Shown here piece after piece: positions 32,468 through 40,247 of a DNA stretch of 40,316 nucleotides. Source of the DNA: an uncultured Lachnospiraceae bacterium (lineage in GTDB: Bacteria; Bacillota; Clostridia; Lachnospirales; Lachnospiraceae); assembly GCA_947624815.1 (NCBI GenBank), contig CANQME010000016.1, positions 1 through 40,316 of the forward strand. Direction: 5' to 3'. The position numbers and the translations under genes are program-made. The first letter of the stretch is position 1, and every line of letters starts with the position of its first letter. The notes beneath the pieces were generated by a model, which did no database searches, had not been told where the DNA came from, and worked only from the letters and a program-made list of their open reading frames with translations.

Positions 32468-32532
32468 ATCGCGGCGGCCGTCCGTCCGGATGGATGGGTC
32501 CGCCGGTTTTCTGGAAGAAAGGAGCACATGCC

Positions 32533-33090
32533 ATGTCGCTAACAGAACTGTTTCTGATCGCCGTCGGTCTGTCCATGGACGCCTTCGCCGTCTCTGTCTG
32601 CAAGGGGCTGTCCATGCAGAAGCTGAATCCGCGCCACGCCGTCATTATTGGCCTCTATTTCGGCGGGTTCCAGGCGTTCATGCCTCTCGCGGGCTATCTG
32701 ATGGGCGTCCGTTTCCAGGCGGCTATCACCGCCTACGACCACTGGATCGCATTTATCCTGCTGGCGCTCATCGGCGGCAATATGATCCGGGAGGCGCTGA
32801 ATCCCGAGGAGGAAGCCTGCAGCGACTCCGTCGCCTTCCGGGAGATGATCGTCCTCGCCGTAGCCACCAGCATCGACGCGCTGGCCGTTGGCGTCACGTT
32901 CGCCTTCCTGCGCGTACATATCCTTCCCGCCGTGTCCTTCATCGGCGCCGTCACGTTCTGCCTGTCCGTCGTCGGCGTGAAGGTCGGCAATGTCTTCGGA
33001 ATCCGCTATAAGGCGAAGGCGGAGATCGCCGGCGGCGTGATCCTGATCGCCATCGGGGCCAAGATCCTGATCGAGCATCTGTTCTTCTGA
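32533..33090 (+). CDS. mntP: Manganese efflux pump MntP
   Basis: 185 residues, the normal length of the family, with six membrane helices. The start at 32533 ([20 protein letters not shown]) has AAAGGAG 8 bases upstream; the longer frame from 32494 is only leader. The two half-repeats each carry the acidic transport motif: [10 protein letters not shown] in helix 1 and [10 protein letters not shown] in helix 4. A hydrophilic loop [16 protein letters not shown] lies between the halves. It exports excess Mn2+ across the cytoplasmic membrane. The Mn2+ riboswitch directly upstream agrees with this function. Single-gene transcript, with hairpins following the stop. Confidence 0.97.
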   Translation: MSLTELFLIAVGLSMDAFAVSVCKGLSMQKLNPRHAVIIGLYFGGFQAFMPLAGYLMGVRFQAAITAYDHWIAFILLALIGGNMIREALNPEEEACSDSVAFREMIVLAVATSIDALAVGVTFAFLRVHILPAVSFIGAVTFCLSVVGVKVGNVFGIRYKAKAEIAGGVILIAIGAKILIEHLFF

Positions 33091-33142
33091 ATGCGTGAAG
33101 CCGAACCGAAGAAGCTTTATCCGGCGTCTTCATGAATCGATT

Positions 33143-33200
33143 AGGGCGGATTTTCTCCGCCCTCTCACACAACCGGCCCGGCAGTAAGCTGCCGGGCCGG
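33143..33200. terminator. Two hairpins between convergent mntP and the small membrane gene
   Basis: Stem 1 is AGGGCGGA (33143-33150) with TCCGCCCT (33156-33163). Stem 2 is CCGGCCCGGCAG (33173-33184) with CTGCCGGGCCGG (33189-33200), 12 perfect pairs around a TAAG loop. U-tracts are short on both strands (TTTG on plus, TTGTG on minus). They probably stop transcription from both sides. Confidence 0.7.
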
Positions 33201-33220
33201 TTTGCGGGAATCGATCCCGC

Positions 33221-33370
33221 TCAGAACGGTTCTGTCTCATAGACTGCCGTCACAGTCTCCGTTGCGAAGAATTCTTTTATCATATCCGCGGCCATGTATC
33301 CCGTTCCCATCAGCAGAACCAGGATCATGATCACCACGATCAGGTCGGTTACAAAAAAACGTTTCCGCAT
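33221..33370 (-). CDS. Small membrane protein, 49 residues
   Basis: An open frame of 49 codons with a strong ribosome site, AAGGGGG, 9 bases before the ATG at 33370. The product starts MRKRFFVTDLI, has one hydrophobic helix (LIVVIMILVLLMGTGYMAA) and an acidic tail ending TEPF. The positive-inside rule puts the N-terminus in the cytoplasm and the tail outside. No family recognised. Its own upstream region carries a symmetric TGACC/GGTCA site and its downstream side a strong hairpin, the outline of a complete small gene. It could be a stress-induced or regulatory membrane peptide; this is only a guess. Confidence 0.65.
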   Translation of the reverse strand: MRKRFFVTDLIVVIMILVLLMGTGYMAADMIKEFFATETVTAVYETEPF

Positions 33371-33455
33371 ATCTTAAGTCCCCCTTTGATGTTTCTCTGG
33401 CGTTTGCCACGAATATAGGATACCATAAGAATATGCGGTTGATTAGACGTTCTAT

Positions 33456-33482
33456 TGACCAAAAACTGGGTCATTTTTGACC
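33456..33482. promoter_or_regulatory. Three alternating TGACC/GGTCA half-sites
   Basis: TGACC (33456-33460), GGTCA (33469-33473) and TGACC (33478-33482) form two overlapping inverted repeats with 8- and 4-base spacers. They lie 86-112 bases upstream of the 49-residue gene and about 100 bases after the SDR gene. This may be an operator for a dimeric regulator. The matching promoter is not clear. Confidence 0.4.
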
Positions 33483-33579
33483 TTACAGGGGTGTTGGCGC
33501 CGGGTGTGTCCCCTGCATCCCCTGCTTTTCGCTCGGACAAACACGGCCTGCGCTGCGGCACGGACGCGGCACAGACAGA

Positions 33580-34317
33580 TCATGTGTCCGTGTTGCCGGC
33601 CACGTTGATATTGGCCCCGTTGATGTACGCCGACCTCTCTGAGAAGAGGAAATCAATGGCCTGGCACGCCTCCCGCGGCGCCACATACTGCTTCAGCATC
33701 GTTTCCACCTCCAGCTCCTCCCGGCTCATCGGAGGGGCGTCCTCCGGAAACCGGATGTTCAGCGCGCTGGGGGATATGCCGTTCACCCGTATCCCATAGC
33801 GGCCGTACTCATGCGCCGTCGAGATGACAAGTCCCAGCAGGGCGTACTTCGCCATCACATAGCTGGTCATCCGCTCAGGCGGTAGGCCAAGGGTACAGGA
33901 GGACAGCAGAACGACCACATTTCCCATCTGCTTCTCCGCCATCCGCGGCAGGTATTCCTTCAGCAAAAGCGCCAGGGAACGTACCTGAACGTTCACATCA
34001 TTCTCGAAAACGGCCCAGTCGAAATTCTCCAGCTTCGCGCGGTAAGGCGGCACGGCCACCAGATGCAGGATGTTGGTGGGAACAATGTGCTCCTCCCTTA
34101 AGGCGCCGATCCACGCCTCCGTCTCCTCCCCGCTTCTCAGGCCGCAGTAATACAGCTTCAGCTTCACATGCCTGAGACTTCTCTGAAGCTCCTGAAGCGT
34201 CTCCTGGTTGCCGCGGTACTGACCGTATACGACGCAGTCCTCCCTGCGGTTCTCCAGCAGGCGGATATAGTCCTGCGCAATATCAGACGCGCAGCCGGTT
34301 ATCAGATACGTTTTCAT
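33580..34317 (-). CDS. Short-chain dehydrogenase/reductase (classical SDR)
   Basis: 245 residues from the ATG at 34317 (GGAGG 5-7 bases upstream). The cofactor strand is YLITGCASDIAQDY, a variant of TGxxxGxG with the last glycine replaced. Further landmarks are the central LHLVAVPPYRAK in the NAG-motif position, the catalytic Ser in VVLLSSCTLG, the Tyr-x3-Lys pair in SYVMAKYALLG and the C-terminal RVNGISPSALNI and YINGANINVAGNTDT. All catalytic residues are present. The loss of the usual glycines and of NNAG suggests a specialised substrate or cofactor. It is 23 bases downstream of a small HTH gene and probably controlled by it. The substrate cannot be named; similar proteins sit in surface-sugar loci. 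Confidence 0.88.
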   Translation of the reverse strand: MKTYLITGCASDIAQDYIRLLENRREDCVVYGQYRGNQETLQELQRSLRHVKLKLYYCGLRSGEETEAWIGALREEHIVPTNILHLVAVPPYRAKLENFDWAVFENDVNVQVRSLALLLKEYLPRMAEKQMGNVVVLLSSCTLGLPPERMTSYVMAKYALLGLVISTAHEYGRYGIRVNGISPSALNIRFPEDAPPMSREELEVETMLKQYVAPREACQAIDFLFSERSAYINGANINVAGNTDT

Positions 34318-34340
34318 ATGAGCCTCCATCCTGTCAGCCT

Positions 34341-34583
34341 TTATTCCACGTCAAACTCAATGTTCTTGAATTCCTCTGAACTGAACAGCTCACTGATCGT
34401 GATCCCCAGTCCGTTACATATCTTCGCGACCGTGAACACGCCGGGATTTCTCGTGGTGCAGTGAATGATATGCAAAAGCGTATTCAGCGGAACCGCAGAA
34501 TTATAGGCCAGCTCATAGTAGCTCATATTTTTCAGGCGGCAGTAATATACAATTCGTTCGGACAATATCTTCTGTTCTTTCAT
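34341..34583 (-). CDS. Small Cro/CI-type HTH regulator
   Basis: 80 residues, essentially only a DNA-binding domain: LSERIVYYCRLKNMSYYELA, then NSAVPLNTLLHIIHCTTRNPG as the recognition region, and FTVAKICNGLGITISELF. GAGGG lies 6-7 bases before the ATG at 34583. A -10 like TATACT (minus strand, near 34622-34627) stands upstream without a good -35. The pair HTH-SDR with a 23-base gap looks like a small self-regulated operon. Confidence 0.85.
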   Translation of the reverse strand: MKEQKILSERIVYYCRLKNMSYYELAYNSAVPLNTLLHIIHCTTRNPGVFTVAKICNGLGITISELFSSEEFKNIEFDVE

Positions 34584-34675
34584 CGATCAACCCTCATCCG
34601 TACTGCATAAGCGTTAATCCAAGTATAGTACGATTGAAATTGCGATTACTCCCGAATATGGCACCAGTGCATGAA

Positions 34676-34710
34676 AAAAAGCATCCCCGCTCCGTACGGG
34701 AATGCTTTTT
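34676..34710. terminator. Terminator of the PadR-HAAS operon
   Basis: AAAAAGCATCCCCG (34676-34689) pairs with CGGGAATGCTTTTT (34697-34710) with one mismatch. On the minus strand it is followed by a run of seven T in total, 10 bases after the stop of the 190-residue membrane protein. It can also act in the plus direction. Confidence 0.88.
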
Positions 34711-34720
34711 CATGGCCGGT

Positions 34721-35293
34721 TTACCGTCCTGTCCGGTTCACCACCCGGTACATCGTCACCGGATTCACCCGGATCTTCACGCCGGTGATATCCGCGGCCG
34801 TATAGCTGGACAGCCGCCCCGCCTTCAGATCATCCAGAATGGCGTCCTTATTCTCCATAAAGATCTGGAAGCTGTCGCTGAAATAGGACGCCCTCAGATA
34901 CAGCTCTCCATCCTGGACCGGTTCGGAAGACGCCGTCTCCTCCGGCTGATCCTCCGATTCCGTCCTGTCATATTCCGTATAGTCGAGAAACGGCTCCACC
35001 CACTCGCTGTTATAGGTCACCTGGAAACGAACGACGCCTTCCGGAACGGACGGATCCTCCACGACGCCTTCCATATAGCGGTTCGAATAATATCCGCGCT
35101 TCAGAACGATCGCGCTTCCGTCGTCCTTCATCTCAAAATCGAAATTCTCCGTCACCAGATGCTCGCTGCCGAGCAGCTTCGTTCCCATGTATCGCAGGGA
35201 GGACCATTCCACCATCGTAAGTCCGGCTCCCGCGCCTCCCAAAAGCACGCCGGACAGGAATACCACGATCAGAATGATTCTTAGTCTACGCAT
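34721..35293 (-). CDS. Uncharacterised membrane-anchored protein downstream of the HAAS gene
   Basis: 190 residues. The ATG at 35293 has GAGGAGG 8-9 bases upstream and overlaps the HAAS stop by 8 bases; the longer frame lies inside that gene. One N-terminal hydrophobic segment (IILIVVFLSGVLLGGAGAGL) is a signal anchor, followed by an extracellular part of beta character with an acidic insert (DRTESEDQPEETASSEPV). No domain recognised. In PadR-DUF1700 operons this third place is often taken by a DUF4097-type beta-helix protein. This gene takes the same position but I cannot confirm the fold. Confidence 0.75.
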   Translation of the reverse strand: MRRLRIILIVVFLSGVLLGGAGAGLTMVEWSSLRYMGTKLLGSEHLVTENFDFEMKDDGSAIVLKRGYYSNRYMEGVVEDPSVPEGVVRFQVTYNSEWVEPFLDYTEYDRTESEDQPEETASSEPVQDGELYLRASYFSDSFQIFMENKDAILDDLKAGRLSSYTAADITGVKIRVNPVTMYRVVNRTGR

Positions 35294-36599
35294 GTTCTTT
35301 CGCCTCCTCTCCGTCATTCCTCTCCGGTTCTTTCGCACCGCCGTCTTCCGGCGTCTGCCTGCGGTATGCCGGCTGCCCGCCCATATCCGGAGCCGGAACC
35401 GGAACCGCAGCAGCGGTCTCCTTCCCCTTTCTCCAGAGCAGCGTCATGATCAGTCCCGCTGCCGCGAAGAGGCTGCAGGACGCTCCCAGAGCCGCGATCA
35501 CCAGACCCGCCAGCGGATAGCCGCCGATCATCAGGATGACCAGCATCCCGAACGTGAACAGAGCGCCTGCTCCGATCATGCCGACCGTCGCTGCTGCGCC
35601 GATGCAGCAAGCATTCCACGCCATGCGGACGCACCAGACGCATACGTCTGCGCACCACCGGAAGAATCCGGCGATCCCGCACCCTATCTCTGCCCAGATA
35701 CTTCTTCTGCCTTCCACATAAACACCGCCTTTCTTCCTCACGGGAAATACCGTTCTCCTCGCGGCCGGCGCCCGCCGGTTCCCCCGGCTGTCCGCCTGCC
35801 CGTTCCGTGCGGTCCGCTCTTCTGTCTGTCCGTTCCGCACGGTCCGCTCGTCCAACCGTCCGCTCCGCGTGGTTCCCTCATCCGCCAGTCCGTTCATCGA
35901 AGTCTTCTCATCTGCCTGTACGTTCCACGCAGTCCGCTCGTCCGCCTGTCCGGCCGGATCCGCCCGCGTCCCGCTCCTCTCATATGCTTCCTCCGCATCG
36001 CCGTCCTGTCCGTACGGATCCTCTCCGCCGTCCAAAGCCGCACCTGCGCCTGCGCCCAGAAGTCCCGCTATCCACACGAAGGGACGGCAGATCAGCCTCC
36101 AGCACCACCGGACGGCCTTCCACGTCCATCCGGCCGCTCCCTTCACGATCCTCCAGAGCCATCCGGCCGCCGCTTTCGTCCAGTGCCAGAGAGACCGGCA
36201 CGCCCCGGCGGTCATGTTCCGCAGGCCGGTGAAAGCTCCTGCGACCCTTCCGGCCGCGCTCGTTCCCGTCCCCTCCGAGTCCTTCGCCTCCCCGCTCTGC
36301 CCGTCTTCGCCGGCCGCGGCTTTCCGGGCCTGTCCGCCCGTATCCGCCGTCCGGGGGCCGCTTCCGTTCTTCGGAATCTGCGCCTCTGCGTAATCCACCC
36401 GCACATGATATGCGTCCAGCAGCTCCGCGGTCAGCTCCTTAAAGTCGCCGAAATCCGCGATCGCTTCCTCCTCCGTAAGCCCGCTGGCCGCCTTCATATC
36501 GATATGCTGTTCGTATTCGTCTATGATATCCTGCAGCTCCGTCTCGTCCAGAACCGCCAGCGCCTTCCTGAGCGCTTCCAGGAATTCCTTCTTGTTCAT
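35286..36599 (-). CDS. HAAS/DUF1700-domain membrane protein with low-complexity linker
   Basis: 437 residues from the ATG at 36599 (AGGAG 6 bases upstream). Residues 1-65 are the HAAS domain (NKKEFLEALRKAL, DIIDEYEQHIDMK, LTEEEAIADFGDFKELTAEL), found almost always next to PadR regulators. A linker rich in Gly, Ala and Arg follows, and a Trp-rich amphipathic part (SLWHWTKAAAGWLW) repeats a KGAAGWTWKAV-like pattern. Then comes a hydrophilic stretch of about 120 residues built of degenerate 12-residue units (DERTVRNGQTEE). At least two or three membrane helices follow (AATVGMIGAGALFTFGML, LVIAALGASCSLF). HAAS proteins are thought to work with PadR in envelope-stress or size control, but the mechanism is unclear. 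The length is well above the usual 180-330 residues because of the linker. Confidence 0.85.
   Translation of the reverse strand: MNKKEFLEALRKALAVLDETELQDIIDEYEQHIDMKAASGLTEEEAIADFGDFKELTAELLDAYHVRVDYAEAQIPKNGSGPRTADTGGQARKAAAGEDGQSGEAKDSEGTGTSAAGRVAGAFTGLRNMTAGACRSLWHWTKAAAGWLWRIVKGAAGWTWKAVRWCWRLICRPFVWIAGLLGAGAGAALDGGEDPYGQDGDAEEAYERSGTRADPAGQADERTAWNVQADEKTSMNGLADEGTTRSGRLDERTVRNGQTEERTARNGQADSRGNRRAPAARRTVFPVRKKGGVYVEGRRSIWAEIGCGIAGFFRWCADVCVWCVRMAWNACCIGAAATVGMIGAGALFTFGMLVILMIGGYPLAGLVIAALGASCSLFAAAGLIMTLLWRKGKETAAAVPVPAPDMGGQPAYRRQTPEDGGAKEPERNDGEEAKEHA
35790..35965 (-). repeat. Degenerate 36-bp repeats in the HAAS gene
   Basis: About five units of roughly 36 bases (plus-strand core TGTCCGTTCCGC or close variants followed by GGTCCGCTCGTCC) encode the R-N-G-Q-x-D/E-E-R-T linker. 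Units differ from each other at several positions. The frame stays open in several phases, which explains the many overlapping open frames here. Confidence 0.75.
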
Positions 36600-36721
36600 C
36601 TCATGCTCCTCTCCGCGGCAGCGCCGCATTCTGCCCCGCCATTCCTTCCGGTCTTACGCCGTCGCCGGCGTATGCCGCCGGTCCGCCTCCAGCCGGTCCG
36701 TCACCGGCCGTCCCGCCGTCT

Positions 36722-37042
36722 CTACCGCTTCTTCTGCTCCTCCAGAAATGCCCCGACCCGGTCCGCGAATTCCGTCCATTCCGCCTCCAGCCGGTCGCGG
36801 TACAGGATCCCCGCCACCGTCAGATGGTAATACTTCCGCGGCGGACCCTCCGTCGATTCCCGCAGATACGTCTCAAAATACCGCTCATTCGTCAGTCTCT
36901 TAAGCAGCGGGTAGATCGTTCCCTCGTTCACATCCACGACCTTGGAAACCTCCTCTACCAGCTCGTACCCATACATATCCTTCTGCCGCACCGATTCCAG
37001 AACGATCAGCTCCAGGACTCCCTTTTTGAACTGCGCATTCAT
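36722..37042 (-). CDS. PadR-family transcriptional regulator
   Basis: 106 residues, a typical short PadR protein (winged helix plus one dimerisation helix). Landmarks: FKKGVLELIVLESVRQKDMYGYELVEEV, where YGYEL is the family signature; VNEGTIYPLLKRLTNERYF, the recognition helix; and GPPRKYYHLTVAG, the wing. The C-terminal helix EAEWTEFADRVGAFLEEQ is the dimer arm. GAGGAG stands 5-8 bases before the ATG at 37042. The promoter just upstream contains a perfect palindrome between its boxes, as expected for self-repression released by a ligand or stress. It is followed by the HAAS gene after 122 bases. Confidence 0.95.
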   Translation of the reverse strand: MNAQFKKGVLELIVLESVRQKDMYGYELVEEVSKVVDVNEGTIYPLLKRLTNERYFETYLRESTEGPPRKYYHLTVAGILYRDRLEAEWTEFADRVGAFLEEQKKR

Positions 37043-37065
37043 AATGCTCCTCGCTTTCTATGGAT

Positions 37066-37094
37066 ATATTATACCAACTACTTGGTAATGTCAA
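37066..37094 (-). promoter_or_regulatory. PadR promoter with operator palindrome
   Basis: On the minus strand the -35 is TTGACA (37094-37089). The -10 is TAATAT (37071-37066, 17-base spacer) or TATAAT (37073-37068, 15-base spacer). Between them lies TACCAAGTAGTTGGTA (37087-37072), an inverted repeat with 6-bp arms, placed to block RNA polymerase. Confidence 0.82.
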
Positions 37095-37114
37095 GTACTA
37101 ATTTTTAAAAAATA

Positions 37115-37145
37115 CCGCCCTGCCGCATTTCGGCCGGCAGGGCGG
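37115..37145 (-). terminator. Terminator of tyrS
   Basis: CCGCCCTGCCG pairs with CGGCAGGGCGG (37145-37135 and 37125-37115 on the minus strand), 11 perfect pairs, followed by TATTTTTTA. It lies 12 bases after the tyrS stop. Confidence 0.95.
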
Positions 37146-37157
37146 AACCGGTGCAGT

Positions 37158-38387
37158 CTACGCCGTCACCTTCATGAAATTCTTCTTTCCGCGCTTGACG
37201 ATCATGCCGTCTCCCGCGAAATCATCCTTCGTGTACGTCTTGCGGATGTCCTTCACCTGCTCGCCGTTCACGGACACGCCGCCCTGCTCCACATTTCTGC
37301 GGGCCTCGGCGCGGGACGGAGCCAGACCGGATTTCTGAAGGACCGCCAGGATATCGATGGTTCCCTCGTCGCTGAAATCGCCGGCTCCCAGAGCGAACGC
37401 GGGCATATTCTCCAGGCTTCCCTGTCCCTTAAACAGCGCCCTCGACGCTTCCTGGGCTTTCTTCGCTTCTTCCTCGCCGTGAACCAGATTGGTCAGCTCA
37501 TAAGCCAGGATCTCCTTGGCCGTGTTCAGCTGGCTGCCCTCCCAGTGATCCATCTCGTTGATCTGCTCAAGCGGCAGGAAGGTCAGCATCCGCAGGCACT
37601 TCAGCACATCGGCGTCGGCCACATTTCTCCAGTACTGGTAGAAATCGAAGGGCGACGTCTTATTCGGATCCAGCCAGACCGCGCCGGACTGGGTCTTGCC
37701 CATCTTCTTGCCCTCGGAATTCAGAAGCAGCGTGATCGTCATCGCGTAGGCGTCCTTGCCCAGCTTGCGGCGGATCAGCTCGGTGCCGCCCAGCATGTTG
37801 CTCCACTGGTCGTCGCCGCCGAACTGCATGTTGCAGCCGTACTTCTGGAACAGCATATAGAAATCGTAGCTCTGCATGATCATGTAGTTGAATTCCAGGA
37901 AGCTTAATCCCTTCTCCATCCTCTGCTTGTAGCACTCGGCGCGGAGCATGTTGTTGACGGAGAAGCACGCTCCCACCTCCCGCAGCAGCTCCACATAGTT
38001 CAGGCTCAGCAGCCAGTCGGCGTTGTTGACCATCAGCGCCTTGCCGTCCGAGAAATCGATGAAACGGCTCATCTGCTTCTTAAAGCACTCGCAGTTGTGC
38101 TCGATCGTCTCCACGGTCATCATCTGGCGCATGTCGCTGCGGCCGGACGGGTCGCCGATCATGCCGGTACCGCCGCCGATCAGGGCGATCGGCTTATTGC
38201 CTGCCATCTGGAGGCGCTTCATCAGGCACAGCGCCATGAAATGGCCCACATGAAGGCTGTCGGCCGTCGGGTCGAAACCAATGTAGAATACGGCCTTGCC
38301 CTCATTCACCATCTTCCGGATCTCGTTCTCGTCAGTCACCTGGGCGATCAGTCCGCGGGCGACCAGTTCTTCGTAACACTGCATCAT
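37158..38387 (-). CDS. tyrS: Tyrosyl-tRNA synthetase
   Basis: 409 residues, a class Ic enzyme of normal length. HIGH motif HVGH at 46-49, after YIGFDPTADSL; GGGTGMIGDPSGRSDMR in the Rossmann fold; KMSKS counterpart KMGKT at 228-232. The residues QFGGDDQWSNM contact tyrosine. A C-terminal S4 RNA-binding domain includes SRAEARRNVEQGGVSVNGE. AAAGGAG stands 6-8 bases before the ATG at 38387. Its leader is a tyrosine T-box, so expression follows tRNA-Tyr charging. Nothing unusual seen. Confidence 0.97.
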   Translation of the reverse strand: MMQCYEELVARGLIAQVTDENEIRKMVNEGKAVFYIGFDPTADSLHVGHFMALCLMKRLQMAGNKPIALIGGGTGMIGDPSGRSDMRQMMTVETIEHNCECFKKQMSRFIDFSDGKALMVNNADWLLSLNYVELLREVGACFSVNNMLRAECYKQRMEKGLSFLEFNYMIMQSYDFYMLFQKYGCNMQFGGDDQWSNMLGGTELIRRKLGKDAYAMTITLLLNSEGKKMGKTQSGAVWLDPNKTSPFDFYQYWRNVADADVLKCLRMLTFLPLEQINEMDHWEGSQLNTAKEILAYELTNLVHGEEEAKKAQEASRALFKGQGSLENMPAFALGAGDFSDEGTIDILAVLQKSGLAPSRAEARRNVEQGGVSVNGEQVKDIRKTYTKDDFAGDGMIVKRGKKNFMKVTA

Positions 38388-38441
38388 TCATTCTCCTTTT
38401 CTTTTCGATCTGATCAAATGTTTTCCTTTCATACGCGCGAC

Positions 38442-38812
38442 AACGCCCCATCCTAACTTCTTAGGACGGGGCGTTCACCTCGTGGTACCACCTAATATTC
38501 ACAGAAAGACTCGCGTCTCTCCGCCTCTTCGGGTACGTCCGGCTCCGGGAGAGAACCCCTCGGCCGTCCGGTGCGGCTCGGATCTTCTCCGGCCCCCGGC
38601 ATACCCTAGCACGATAACGTGTGCAGGAATCCGTCACAGCCTACTAAGCGGCGCGTCCTTCGGATCTCTTCCCGGCCGCTGCCTCCGTTCGGTGTGAAGC
38701 TCAAAGATGTATTCACAGCAGACTTTCCACGCGCCTCTCACCGTCCGGCTGCTCTCTGTGTGCTTCTGCCTGCTGCTACTTGTTCTTATCGTCGCTTTTC
38801 GTCATGAAATTA
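38442..38812 (-). promoter_or_regulatory. T-box leader of tyrS (specifier TAC)
   Basis: On the minus strand the T-box AGGTGGTACCACG lies at 38493-38481. It precedes a terminator stem of 15 pairs (38475-38461 with 38456-38442, AACGCCCC-GTCCTAA against TTAGGAT-GGGGCGTT, one G-T pair) with a weak U-tract. In stem I the tyrosine codon TAC at 38711-38709, in GTGAATACATC, is the probable specifier. Open frames on the plus strand across this leader are by-products of its GC-rich stems. 38388-38441 between the stem and tyrS holds only the ribosome site. Confidence 0.92.
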
Positions 38813-38817
38813 TAGAT

Positions 38818-38846
38818 ATTATAGAGGGCGGTACGGCATTTGTCAA
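38818..38846 (-). promoter_or_regulatory. Consensus sigma-A promoter of tyrS
   Basis: TTGACA (38846-38841), 17-base spacer, TATAAT (38823-38818) on the minus strand: both boxes perfect, as for ileS. Confidence 0.92.
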
Positions 38847-38856
38847 GCCCCTTTCA

Positions 38857-38876
38857 CTGCGCGTTTCACCGCGCAG
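38857..38876 (-). terminator. Short hairpin after capA
   Basis: CTGCGCG pairs with CGCGCAG around a six-base loop (38857-38863 and 38870-38876), directly between the capA stop and the tyrS promoter. There is no U-tract, so it is a weak end signal at best. Confidence 0.4.
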
Positions 38877-38890
38877 CCGGCGCGGCATAC

Positions 38891-40060
38891 TCACTGTGCA
38901 GGCCGCACGACCCCGTCCGCGCCGACGGTCACGCCCCTGGAAATGCTCTGCATAAACGAAAGCACCCGCTGCCGCTCTCCCTCGTCCGTCACCAGCGACG
39001 TCCGGCAGCCCTTCTGCAGGCAGGGCACGAACCGGAATTCGGAGATGCCGTCCTTCGTGATATCCACCTCCGCGATGCCGGTATCCAGCGTGCTGCTGTT
39101 GAACCAGAAATTCCCCAGGCTGTAAAGGATCGGCACGCCCTTATAATACTCGATCCCCTGCAGGCGGTGCGGATGGTCTCCCATGACCAGATCCGCTCCC
39201 GCGTCGATATACTGGCGGCCCAGGCTCTGCTGATCCGCCTCGAACTGATTCGTTCCCTCCGTCCCCCAGTGCACGTAGACCACCACGAAATCGCTGTTTG
39301 CATCCGCCTCGCGGATCACCTCCAGGAATTTCGCCGGATCGTAGGTGCGCAGTACGCCGGCGGACGTGGCGGTGGCCTCTTTCGTAAATACATAGGAACG
39401 CTCCACCTGGGTGGCGCTGACATAGGCGATCTTGATTCCGTTCACGCGGAAATACACGATCTTCTTCGCCTCATCCAGATTCCGTCCGGCGCCCACATAG
39501 GGGATCCCGTACTGATCCAGCGTGTCCAGCGTATCCACAAGCGCAGTCTCGCCGTAATCGTAAATGTGATTATTGGCCACGGAGACGATATCCGCGGACA
39601 TCTTAAGAAGGTCGGCCGCCGTCTCCGGCTTCGTCCGGAAGGTATAGGTCTTGCCGGACAGGGGCTTCCCGCGGTTGCTGTAGGTATACTCGTTATTCAC
39701 CATCATGATGTCGGCCGCGTCCATCCGCTCAAGCACCTCCGGCAGGATGCACTGCTCCAGCCGGTCTCCGGTACTGTGGTAATAATTCATGATCGCATAC
39801 CCTTCTCCGAAGCCCAGGTCACCGACAAAGGACAATGTCACCTTATCCGGCGAATGCGCCTCCTTGCGGATCACGCCCTCCGCCGCGTCGCGGGCGATCT
39901 GCTCCGCGCTCTCCTGCTCCGCCGCCGTGCCAACCGGCCCGTACCCGGCGCCGCTTAAAGGCCCCCGCGGCATCATCGTATCGATCCCCGCCGCCATACT
40001 CTCCGACGCGGTTCCCAGAAGCAGAACCGCCGCCAGAATCATCGCTGCATGTCTTCTCAT
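38891..40060 (-). CDS. CapA-family (PGA_cap) metallophosphatase-like secreted protein
   Basis: 389 residues. The signal peptide at 1-23 (MRRHAAMILAAVLLLG, cut near SMAAG) exports it. The CapA domain shows SFVGDLGFGE near 77, VNNEYTYS, SVANNHIYDYG, VVYVHWGTEGTNQF, GDHPHRLQGIE and YSLGNFWFN, which are the metal and active-site positions of this calcineurin-like family. The founding members take part in poly-gamma-glutamate synthesis or anchoring, but most Clostridia members stand alone and their substrate is unknown. No capB or capC gene is near, so a capsule role cannot be claimed. GAGGGGG lies about 7 bases before the ATG at 40060. It could act on the cell wall. Confidence 0.9.
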   Translation of the reverse strand: MRRHAAMILAAVLLLGTASESMAAGIDTMMPRGPLSGAGYGPVGTAAEQESAEQIARDAAEGVIRKEAHSPDKVTLSFVGDLGFGEGYAIMNYYHSTGDRLEQCILPEVLERMDAADIMMVNNEYTYSNRGKPLSGKTYTFRTKPETAADLLKMSADIVSVANNHIYDYGETALVDTLDTLDQYGIPYVGAGRNLDEAKKIVYFRVNGIKIAYVSATQVERSYVFTKEATATSAGVLRTYDPAKFLEVIREADANSDFVVVYVHWGTEGTNQFEADQQSLGRQYIDAGADLVMGDHPHRLQGIEYYKGVPILYSLGNFWFNSSTLDTGIAEVDITKDGISEFRFVPCLQKGCRTSLVTDEGERQRVLSFMQSISRGVTVGADGVVRPAQ

Positions 40061-40208
40061 CGCGCATCCCCCTCGTTATCCCCGCAGCGCCGCTGCGGTC
40101 CTTTCGGTCGTACAAGACTATCTTAACACAAAGAAAACCCGCTGTAAACACTCACAGAATCTCCCTGATCCCCGGCGAAAAATTTTTGAGAAGTTTTCAA
40201 AAAATCGG

Positions 40209-40237
40209 TTGCCATTTCACGGAAAATGTGCTATACT
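40209..40237 (+). promoter_or_regulatory. Promoter of the tRNA-Leu gene
   Basis: TTGCCA (40209-40214), 17-base spacer, TATACT (40232-40237). The tRNA begins 10 bases after the -10 box. The upstream gap 40061-40208 is AT-rich in its right part (A and T runs at about 40178-40206, UP-element-like) and holds nothing else recognised. Confidence 0.8.
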
Positions 40238-40247
40238 AGCAAGGCTT

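Noticed and set aside
38482-38955. Plus-strand open frames between tyrS and capA
   Set aside because: They overlap a T-box leader and promoter read on the other strand and show no conserved features.
38891-40060. Poly-gamma-glutamate capsule locus
   Set aside because: Only a CapA-type protein is present, without capB, capC or capE; such lone proteins are common in Clostridia.
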